Below, piece after piece: positions 57,728-64,000 of a stretch of 64,000 nucleotides of DNA. Position numbers and translations under genes: made by a program. The notes below the pieces were generated by a model. That model was not told the origin of the DNA and ran no database searches. It saw only the letters and a program-made list of their open reading frames with translations. Where the stretch lies: assembly GCF_036946125.1 (NCBI RefSeq), contig NZ_JAQIJT010000002.1, positions 1,114,001 through 1,178,000 on the forward strand, given 5' to 3'. Each line of letters opens with the position of its first letter. The first letter of the stretch is position 1. The stretch comes from Sphingomonas adhaesiva. Its GTDB lineage: Bacteria; Pseudomonadota; Alphaproteobacteria; Sphingomonadales; Sphingomonadaceae.

Positions 57728-59164
57728 TCACTGGCGGTAACAGACCTTCTTGACCGCCGCCGTCACCTTGTCCGCCGACACCAGCGCCAGCTTCTCCAGA
57801 TTGGCGGCATAGGGCAGCGGCACGTCCTCGTTGGTGACGCGCAGGACCGGGGCGTCGAGGTCGTCGAACCCCTCCTCCATCGCGATCGCCACGATCTCCG
57901 ACGCGATCGAGCAGGTCGGCCAGCCTTCCTCGACCACCACCAGCCGGTTGGTCTTGGCGAGGCTCTTGAGCACGGTTTCCTTGTCGAGCGGACGCAGCGT
58001 GCGCAGGTCGATGACCTCCGCCTCGATCCCCTCGCCCGCCAGCGTCTCGGCGGCCTCCAGCGCCAGCCCGACGCCGATCGAATAGCTGACGATCGTCACG
58101 TCGCTGCCCTCGCGCATGATGCGCGCCTTGCCGATCGGCAGCACCCAGTCGTCGAGCTTCGGCACCTCGAACGAGCGACCGTAGAGCAGCTCGTTCTCCA
58201 GGAACACAACCGGATCGGCCGAGCGGATCGCAGCCTTCAGCAGCCCCTTGGCATCGGCCGCATCGTACGGCGCGATGACGATCAGTCCGGGGACGCTGGC
58301 GTACCACGGGCCGTAGTTCTGCGAGTGCTGCGCGCCGACGCGGCTCGCCGCGCCGTTCGGGCCGCGGAACACGATCGGGCAGCGCATCTGGCCGCCCGAC
58401 ATGTAATTGGTCTTCGCGGCCGAGTTGATGATGTGGTCGATCGCCTGCATCGCGAAGTTGAACGTCATGAACTCGACGATCGGCTTCAGCCCGCCCATCG
58501 CCGCGCCCGCGCCGATCCCGGCAAAGCCATATTCGGTGATCGGCGTGTCGATGACGCGCTTGTCGCCGAACTCGTCGAGCAGGCCCTGCGTCACCTTGTA
58601 CGCGCCCTGATATTGCGCGACTTCCTCACCCATCACGAACACGCGCTCGTCGGCGCGCATTTCCTCGGCCATCGCGTCGCGCAGCGCCTCGCGGACGGTG
58701 ACCTTCACCATCTCGGTGCCCTGCGGGATCGCGGGATCGGTCACCTCGGCCTTCTGGCTCGCCGCCTCGAACAGCTGGCGCGCACCCGTCTCGACCTTCT
58801 CCTGCGCCGGGTGTGCGGAATCCTCGACCTCGTCGTCCTTCTTCGCGTCCGCCTTCGCCTTGGGCGCGGCATCGTCGTCCTTGCTTTGCGCCGGGGCGGT
58901 GTCCGCGTTACCCGCCTCCTCCCCCTCGCCGGTCAGCTGCATGATGACCTCGCCGACCTTCACGCCGTCGGTGCCCTCGGCGACCAGGATCTTCGCCACG
59001 GTGCCCTCGTCGACCGCCTCGAATTCCATCGTCGCCTTGTCGGTCTCGATCTCGGCCATGATGTCGCCGGACCTGACGGTGTCGCCTTCCTTGACGAGCC
59101 ACTTGGCGAGCGTCCCCTCCTCCATGGTGGGGGACAGCGCCGGCATCTTGATGTCGATCGCCAT
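57728..59164 (-). CDS. pdhB: Pyruvate dehydrogenase E1 component beta subunit, lipoyl-domain fusion
   Basis: A 478-aa E1 beta subunit with an N-terminal lipoyl domain (residues 1-80; the lipoylated Lys43 lies in ETDKATME). An Ala/Lys/Asp-rich linker leads to the transketolase-like domain: EEVAQYQGAYKVTQGL, TPITEYGFAGIGAGAAM and FRGPNGAASRVGAQHSQ. The lipoyl-E1 beta fusion is typical of alphaproteobacteria. One bp after pdhA. Converts pyruvate with E1 alpha to hydroxyethyl-ThDP. Confidence 0.96.
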   Translation of the reverse strand: MAIDIKMPALSPTMEEGTLAKWLVKEGDTVRSGDIMAEIETDKATMEFEAVDEGTVAKILVAEGTDGVKVGEVIMQLTGEGEEAGNADTAPAQSKDDDAAPKAKADAKKDDEVEDSAHPAQEKVETGARQLFEAASQKAEVTDPAIPQGTEMVKVTVREALRDAMAEEMRADERVFVMGEEVAQYQGAYKVTQGLLDEFGDKRVIDTPITEYGFAGIGAGAAMGGLKPIVEFMTFNFAMQAIDHIINSAAKTNYMSGGQMRCPIVFRGPNGAASRVGAQHSQNYGPWYASVPGLIVIAPYDAADAKGLLKAAIRSADPVVFLENELLYGRSFEVPKLDDWVLPIGKARIMREGSDVTIVSYSIGVGLALEAAETLAGEGIEAEVIDLRTLRPLDKETVLKSLAKTNRLVVVEEGWPTCSIASEIVAIAMEEGFDDLDAPVLRVTNEDVPLPYAANLEKLALVSADKVTAAVKKVCYRQ

Positions 59165-59165
59165 C

Positions 59166-60236
59166 TCAATACTTCTCCACCAGAACGTCGGTATACAGTT
59201 CGCCCGGCTCCGGCTCGGGCGTGCTCTCGGCGAAGTCGGCCGCTTCGTTGACCTGCTTGCGGATGGTCTGCTCGATCGCCTTCAGCTCGTCTTCCTTCGT
59301 GCCGTGGTCGTCCATCAGCAGCTTCTTGACGTGCTCGATCGGGTCGGACTTGTCGCGCACCGCCTGCACCTCGTCGCGCGAACGGTATTTGGCGGGGTCG
59401 GACATGGAGTGGCCGCGGTAGCGATAGGTCTTCATCTCCAGGATGATCGGCCCCTTGCCCGCGCGCACCCAGGCCAGCGCTTCCTCGGCCGCGCCGCGCG
59501 CCGCCAGCACGTCCATGCCGTCGATCTGCAGGCCCGGGATGCGGAAGCTCTCGCCGCGGCGATACAGCTGATCCTCCGACGAGGCGCGGTTGACCGACGT
59601 GCCCATGGCGTACTGGTTGTTCTCGATCACGAAGATGATCGGGAGCTTCCACAGCTCGGCCATGTTGAACGTCTCGTACACCTGGCCCTGGTTCGCCGCG
59701 CCGTCGCCGAAATAGGCCAGCGTGACGCCGCCGTCGCCATTGTACTTGTGGCTGAAGGCGAGGCCCGCGCCCAGCGATACCTGCGCACCGACGATGCCGT
59801 GGCCGCCGTAAAACTTATGCTCGACGCTGAACATGTGCATCGAGCCGCCCTTGCCCTTCGAGATGCCGGCCTGACGCCCGGTCAGCTCCGCCATGACGTC
59901 CTTGGGCGGGATGCCGCACAGCAGCATGTGGCCGTGGTCGCGGTATCCCGTGATGACCGAATCCGCCTCGGTCAGCGCCGATTGCAGCCCCACCGCGACC
60001 GCCTCCTGCCCGATGTACAGGTGGCAGAAGCCGCCGATCAGCCCCAGGCCGTACAGCTGCCCCGCCTTCTCCTCGAAGCGGCGGATCAGCAGCATGTCCT
60101 CGTAAAACTTGAGCAATTCCTCCTTCGTCGCCTCATAGGGGGCGGGATCGGCGGGACGCTCGCGATTGGACCTGTACGGGTCGCTCGATTTTGGCGCGGA
60201 TGCCGTAGCGTTCGTGCGGGCTGGGGCTTTTGCCAC
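59166..60236 (-). CDS. pdhA: Pyruvate dehydrogenase E1 component alpha subunit
   Basis: A 356-aa E1 alpha. The ThDP-binding motif GDGAANQG (about residue 190) and the downstream ENNQYAMGT close the active site. RRFEEKAGQLYG, GGFCHLYIGQEA and GKGGSMHMF are also conserved; YRYRGHSMSDP is the phosphorylation-loop region. Starts at GTG 60236 (AKAPARTNA); the upstream TTG at 60302 is less supported. A short Pro/Ala-rich N-terminus precedes the core. Confidence 0.95.
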   Translation of the reverse strand: MAKAPARTNATASAPKSSDPYRSNRERPADPAPYEATKEELLKFYEDMLLIRRFEEKAGQLYGLGLIGGFCHLYIGQEAVAVGLQSALTEADSVITGYRDHGHMLLCGIPPKDVMAELTGRQAGISKGKGGSMHMFSVEHKFYGGHGIVGAQVSLGAGLAFSHKYNGDGGVTLAYFGDGAANQGQVYETFNMAELWKLPIIFVIENNQYAMGTSVNRASSEDQLYRRGESFRIPGLQIDGMDVLAARGAAEEALAWVRAGKGPIILEMKTYRYRGHSMSDPAKYRSRDEVQAVRDKSDPIEHVKKLLMDDHGTKEDELKAIEQTIRKQVNEAADFAESTPEPEPGELYTDVLVEKY

Positions 60237-60349
60237 GATGGACGTAACCTCGTTTCCTTGGGGAGAGACGCGCCTATAGTCGCGGCACGCCGGGTTGCGC
60301 AAACCCTAGCGGCTTGAAAGGGTTTCGGAGCGCGGCTACCGATCCGATC

Positions 60350-61726
60350 ATGGATCGCCCGCCCCAGCCAGAGCCCGCCGCCCCGATCCATCCGCTACGC
60401 ATCGCGAACTTCCGCGCATACTGGTTGGCGCGTTTCTCCGGCACGATCGCGATCAGCGCGCAGGCGATCATCATCGGCTGGCAGGTATACGGTATCGCCC
60501 GCGAGACGATGGACATCCGCGAGGCGGCGTTCATGCTCGGCATGATCGGGCTGGTACAGTTCGTGCCGCTGTTCGTCCTGACGCCAGTCGTGGGACTGGT
60601 GGCGGACAGCATCGACCGGCGCTGGATCGTGCGCGGGACCACGGCGGTGCTCGTCGTCAACGCCGCGATGCTCGGTGTGCTGACCTGGGCGGGCGGGCTG
60701 ACGTTGCCGTTCCTCTTCGGGGCCGCCGGCGTGATCGGCGTGGCGCGCGCCTTCTCCGGACCGGCGTATTCGGCGCTCGCGCCCAATCTGGTGCCCAAGG
60801 AGAGCCTGCCGACGGCGATCGCGATCTCGTCGATCGCGTGGCAGACCGGCACCATCGCGGGGCCCAGCGTCGGCGGGCTGCTGTACGCGATCCATCCGGA
60901 CGTCGCGTACGGCACGGTCGCGGGCATGCTGGCGCTGGCGCTGGGGCTGATGTTCCTGATCGGGCGCGTGCCCCAGCCACCGGCGCAGAAGGACCGCCGC
61001 CCGCTCCAGCGCATCCTCGACGGCTTTTCCTATGTACGGCGCAACCGGCTGGTGCAGGCCGCGATCACGCTGGACCTGTTCGCGGTGCTGCTGGCGGGCG
61101 CGACCGCCTTGCTGCCGATCTTCGCGCGCGACATCCTGCACGTCGGCGCCAGCGGGCTGGGTTTCCTGGCCGCCGGCATGGGGATCGGCGCGGCGTCGAC
61201 GGCGATCTGGTTCTCCTTCCGCCCGATGAAGACCAACGTCGGGGTGAAGATGCTGATCGCGGTCGTCGTCTTCGGGCTCGGCATCCTGACCTTCGGCATC
61301 GCGACGCAGGTGACCGACGCGCTCGGCATAACCGTCCTGCCGCTCCCGCCCGGCTCGCTCTTTCCCGCGATCCGGACCGATTTCGTGCTCAGCCTCGTCG
61401 CGCTGATCGTCGCGGGCGGTGCCGACATGGTGTCCGTCTACGTCCGCCAGTCGCTGATCCAGCTCCACACGCCCGACGCCATGCGCGGACGCGTCGGCGC
61501 GGTGTCGCAGCTCACCATCTCCGCCTCCAACGAGCTGGGCGAGGCGGAGAGCGGGCTGATGGCATCGCTGCTGGGTCCGGTCGGCGCGGTCGTCTTCGGC
61601 GGGGTCGGCGCGATCACCGTCACCCTGCTATGGGCCTATCTCTTTCCGGAACTGAAGCGGGCGCGGACGTTTGACCCGCCCGAGGTGCTCGAAACCGAAC
61701 CACAACACGGAGTAGCGCAGCCATGA
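60350..61726 (+). CDS. MFS transporter
   Basis: A 458-aa major facilitator with about 11-12 transmembrane helices and the EntS/MFS_3 look. It has LRIANFRAYWLARFSGTIAI at the start, GLVADSIDRRWIVRG after helix 2 and VSQLTISASNELGEAESG near the end. Probably exports a small molecule or drug. The start ATG at 60350 follows no strong ribosome-binding site (a TTG at 60314 is possible). Coupled to cysK through ATGA (61723-61726). Divergent from pdhA. Confidence 0.9.
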   Translation: MDRPPQPEPAAPIHPLRIANFRAYWLARFSGTIAISAQAIIIGWQVYGIARETMDIREAAFMLGMIGLVQFVPLFVLTPVVGLVADSIDRRWIVRGTTAVLVVNAAMLGVLTWAGGLTLPFLFGAAGVIGVARAFSGPAYSALAPNLVPKESLPTAIAISSIAWQTGTIAGPSVGGLLYAIHPDVAYGTVAGMLALALGLMFLIGRVPQPPAQKDRRPLQRILDGFSYVRRNRLVQAAITLDLFAVLLAGATALLPIFARDILHVGASGLGFLAAGMGIGAASTAIWFSFRPMKTNVGVKMLIAVVVFGLGILTFGIATQVTDALGITVLPLPPGSLFPAIRTDFVLSLVALIVAGGADMVSVYVRQSLIQLHTPDAMRGRVGAVSQLTISASNELGEAESGLMASLLGPVGAVVFGGVGAITVTLLWAYLFPELKRARTFDPPEVLETEPQHGVAQP

Positions 61727-62643
61727 AGGCCAACACGATCCTGGAGACGATCGGCAACACGCCGCACATCCGCGTGCAGAAGCTGTTCCCCGGCTCCGAA
61801 GTCTGGATCAAGTCTGAGCGCTCGAACCCCGGCGGCTCGATCAAGGACCGGATCGCGCTCGCCATGATCGAGGCGGCGGAGGCAGCCGGCGACCTGAAGC
61901 CCGGCGGCACGATCATCGAGCCGACGAGCGGCAACACCGGCATCGGCCTCGCCATGGTCGCCGCGGTGAAGGGCTACAAGCTGGTGCTGGTGATGCCCGA
62001 GAGCATGAGCCTGGAACGCCGCCGCCTGATGCTGGCCTATGGGGCCGAGTTCGACCTGACCCCGCGTGAAAAGGGGATGAAGGGCGCGATCGAGCGCGCG
62101 CTGGAGTTGGTCGAGCAGACGCCGAACGCGTGGATGCCGCAGCAGTTCGAGAACCCCGCCAACGTCGACGTCCACGTCCGAACCACGTCGCAGGAAATCC
62201 TCAACGACTTCCGCGATGCGCCGATCGACGTCATCATCACCGGCGTGGGCACCGGCGGCCACATCACCGGCGTCGCCGAGACGCTGAAGAAGGAATGGCC
62301 GCAGCTGAAGGTCTATGCGGTCGAGCCGCAGGCTTCGCCGGTCATCTCCGGCGGTCAGCCGGGACCGCACCCGATCCAGGGCATCGGCGCGGGCTTCATC
62401 CCGTCCAACCTCCACACCCAGGCGCTCGACGGCGTGATCGAGGTGGATGCCGCGGTCGCCAAGGACATGGCGCGCCGCGCCGCGCGCGAGGAGGGGATGC
62501 TGGTCGGTATCTCCTCGGGCGCGACGCTCGCCGCGATCCTTCAGAAGCTGCCCGACCTGCCGGACGATGCGCGCGTCCTCGGCTTCAATTACGACACCGG
62601 CGAGCGTTACCTCTCGGTGCCGGATTTCCTGCCGGAGAGTTGA
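61723..62643 (+). CDS. cysK: Cysteine synthase A (O-acetylserine sulfhydrylase)
   Basis: A 306-aa PLP enzyme that makes cysteine from O-acetylserine and sulfide. PLP-lysine K41 in GGSIKDRIA, TSGNTGIGLAMVAA (Asn-loop), TGVGTGGHITGV phosphate-binding loop and ISSGATLAAIL. Starts at ATG 61723, overlapping the MFS stop; the following hydrolase begins right after its stop. May supply cysteine for the Fe-S desulfurases. Confidence 0.96.
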   Translation: MKANTILETIGNTPHIRVQKLFPGSEVWIKSERSNPGGSIKDRIALAMIEAAEAAGDLKPGGTIIEPTSGNTGIGLAMVAAVKGYKLVLVMPESMSLERRRLMLAYGAEFDLTPREKGMKGAIERALELVEQTPNAWMPQQFENPANVDVHVRTTSQEILNDFRDAPIDVIITGVGTGGHITGVAETLKKEWPQLKVYAVEPQASPVISGGQPGPHPIQGIGAGFIPSNLHTQALDGVIEVDAAVAKDMARRAAREEGMLVGISSGATLAAILQKLPDLPDDARVLGFNYDTGERYLSVPDFLPES

Positions 62644-62644
62644 T

Positions 62645-63949
62645 CTGAGCGACCTGTCCTGGCGGCTGCGCGCGATCCTCGGCGGGATCGCGGCGGCCGC
62701 GATCGCCGTTCCCGCGGCGGTCGTCACCCATCCGCCCGCGATCCCTGCCGCGCTGCCGCCTGCGCTCGTCGCCAAGGTGAAGCGCCCGCAGCGCGTCGTC
62801 GCCGCGACCGAGGTGCCGGAGGTCGAGCCGGTCGAGTTCCAGTCGCTCGACCCGGCGGACGCCCGCGCGTGGAACGCGAGCATTCCGTTCGTCCGCGGTC
62901 CGAAGCCTGCCGCGCGCCCGTTCCGCTTCGCCGGCGACGAGCAGCAGCGCGCCCGCGCCACCGACTGCCTCGCCGCGGCCGCCTATTACGAGGCGGGAGA
63001 CGATCCGGTCGGGCAGAAGGCGGTCGTGCAGGTCGTCCTCAACCGCCTGCGCCATCCCGCCTTTCCCAAGACGGTGTGCGAGGTCGTGTTCCAGGGATCG
63101 GAGCGCAGCACCGGCTGTCAGTTCACCTTCACCTGCGACGGCGCGCTCGCGCGCATTCCCTCGCCCCCCGCCTGGGATCGCGCGCGACGGCTCGCGTCAA
63201 AGGCGCTGAATGGCGCGGTCGATCGCACCGTGGGCTATGCCACCCACTACCATACCGACTGGGTCGTGCCCTATTGGAGCGCCAGCCTAGACAAGATCGC
63301 CGAGGTCCACACGCACCTGTTCTTCCGCTGGACCGGCTGGTGGGGTACGCCGGCCGCGTTCCGCCGCAGCGTCTCCGCGCAGGAGCCGGTCGTCGCCAAG
63401 CTGGCGGCGGTGTCCCCGGTTCACCGGCTGGGCAGCGCGCTGGACGAGGCCGCGCTTGCCGTCGCCGCCGCTGCTCCTTTGGCCGATGGACTGATCGCTC
63501 CGGCCCCCGCGACGATCGCCGCCGCGTCGCTCGCCGGCACGCCGCGCGCGCTGCCGGACGATCCCGATACGTTCCTCGTCGTCCTCGATCCGCGCACGCC
63601 GGAGGCGTTCCCCGCGCTGGCGCTCAAGGCATGCGGCGAGCGTGCGCGATGCAAGCTGATGGGCTGGATCGACGCTCGCCTGCTGCCGAACTCGCTGACC
63701 ATGTCGCCGGCGCAATATCAGGGGATGGGGTTCAGCTACCTGCGCGACCGCGCGGGCAAGCTGGAGCGGACCTTGTGGAATTGCCAGCAATTCCCCCGCG
63801 AGGCGGCGACGCAATGCATGCGCGGGCGGGCGACGCTGACGGCGACACCCGCGCCCGCACCGACGGCACGCGGACCGGAGGGATTGACCGGGGTCCGCCG
63901 CGCGCCCGCTCCCGTCGCCGGTCCGACGATCGCGGTGCCGGAGATGTAA
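62645..63949 (+). CDS. SleB-type cell wall hydrolase (Hydrolase_2), probable CTG start
   Basis: A 434-aa protein with an N-terminal hydrophobic signal/anchor (WRLRAILGGIAAAAIAVPAA). The central Hydrolase_2 domain starts CLAAAAYYEAGDDPVGQKAV (catalytic Glu in YYEAG), followed by VVLNRLRHPAFPKTVCEVVF and YATHYHTDWVVPYW. Family members cleave peptidoglycan glycosidic bonds. No ATG, GTG or TTG suits the signal sequence; CTG 62645 gives MSDLSWRLR with GGAGAG 5 nt upstream. Directly after cysK. The C-terminal domain has Pro-rich ends. Confidence 0.8.
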   Translation: MSDLSWRLRAILGGIAAAAIAVPAAVVTHPPAIPAALPPALVAKVKRPQRVVAATEVPEVEPVEFQSLDPADARAWNASIPFVRGPKPAARPFRFAGDEQQRARATDCLAAAAYYEAGDDPVGQKAVVQVVLNRLRHPAFPKTVCEVVFQGSERSTGCQFTFTCDGALARIPSPPAWDRARRLASKALNGAVDRTVGYATHYHTDWVVPYWSASLDKIAEVHTHLFFRWTGWWGTPAAFRRSVSAQEPVVAKLAAVSPVHRLGSALDEAALAVAAAAPLADGLIAPAPATIAAASLAGTPRALPDDPDTFLVVLDPRTPEAFPALALKACGERARCKLMGWIDARLLPNSLTMSPAQYQGMGFSYLRDRAGKLERTLWNCQQFPREAATQCMRGRATLTATPAPAPTARGPEGLTGVRRAPAPVAGPTIAVPEM

Positions 63950-63951
63950 TC

Positions 63952-64000
63952 ATGGACCTGTTCCGGCATCCAGGGGTCCACACGTCACGACGCGCCGTGT
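63952..64000 (+). CDS. Possible gene start truncated by the right edge
   Basis: An ATG at 63952 (2 bp after the hydrolase stop) with GGAG 8 nt upstream opens a frame that stays open for 16 codons to the window end (MDLFRHPGVHTSRRAV). Too short to assign. Confidence 0.3.
   Translation, partial: MDLFRHPGVHTSRRAV

Noticed and set aside
1..64000. tRNA, rRNA, prophage or insertion sequences
   Set aside because: I looked for clover-leaf arms, CCA-type ends, integrase and transposase motifs by reading and found none; no computational scan was possible.

Overview
The window is chromosomal DNA of a GC-rich alphaproteobacterium, most likely Sphingomonas or a close relative. The evidence is the mean codon use, the gene order rpsB-tsf-pyrH-frr-uppS-cdsA-dxr-rseP-bamA-ompH-fabZ, a lipoyl-domain-fused pyruvate dehydrogenase E1 beta, and the absence of lpxD/lpxA next to fabZ. 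The last point fits sphingomonads, which make glycosphingolipids instead of LPS. I saw no rRNA, tRNA, insertion sequence, prophage or CRISPR array. Coding density is very high and many neighbours are coupled through ATGA, GTGA, TTGA or TGATG overlaps.

Layout. 1-2.3 kb: two tandem cysteine desulfurases, divergent from an alpha/beta hydrolase and followed by a repeat. 2.1-6.7 kb: threonine dehydratase with a tiny membrane protein, then an ornithine decarboxylase and a deoxyhypusine-synthase-like enzyme (probable homospermidine route), a 61-aa protein and a DUF924 gene. 6.7-10.2 kb: mtaB-ftsY-yciB-hypothetical operon. 10.3-14.9 kb: superoxide dismutase and an enlarged phage-shock locus. In that locus pspF faces a sigma-54 promoter that reads a 47-aa leader protein, pspA, pspB, pspC and four more small membrane/coiled-coil proteins resembling PspB. 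15-17.8 kb: sufE, an HPP-family membrane protein, a prolyl-hydroxylase-like oxygenase and an RcnB-family protein. 17.8-25.6 kb: acid/alcohol catabolism cluster (two acyl-CoA synthetases, thiolase, TetR regulator, quinone oxidoreductase, GMC oxidoreductase). 25.6-31.7 kb: hybrid PAS histidine kinase, nadE and a Tat-signal SDR. 31.8-35.6 kb: an XRE/DUF2083 regulator divergent from a 51-aa ORF and aceA, with a clear palindrome between them. 35.7-41.4 kb: OpgH/OpgG glucan synthesis, an SDR, cytochrome b561, a secreted RidA-like protein and rpmE. 41.5-52.6 kb: the envelope/translation cluster. 52.6-55.1 kb: a candidate SOS-controlled small membrane protein, pssA and psd. 55.2-64 kb: icd, an EF-hand protein, an NDUFAF6-like protein, pdhB/pdhA, an MFS transporter, cysK and a SleB-type cell-wall hydrolase.

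The most interesting signals are (i) the enlarged psp operon with a shared coiled-coil motif and sigma-54 control, (ii) two tandem GAAC-N7-GAAC (LexA-type) boxes upstream of a 78-aa single-span membrane protein, (iii) the 16-bp palindrome between the DUF2083 regulator and the glyoxylate gene, (iv) the 51-aa ORF before aceA, and (v) a probable CTG start for the cell-wall hydrolase. Start codons were chosen from ribosome-binding sites and overlaps; several are non-ATG and are flagged.
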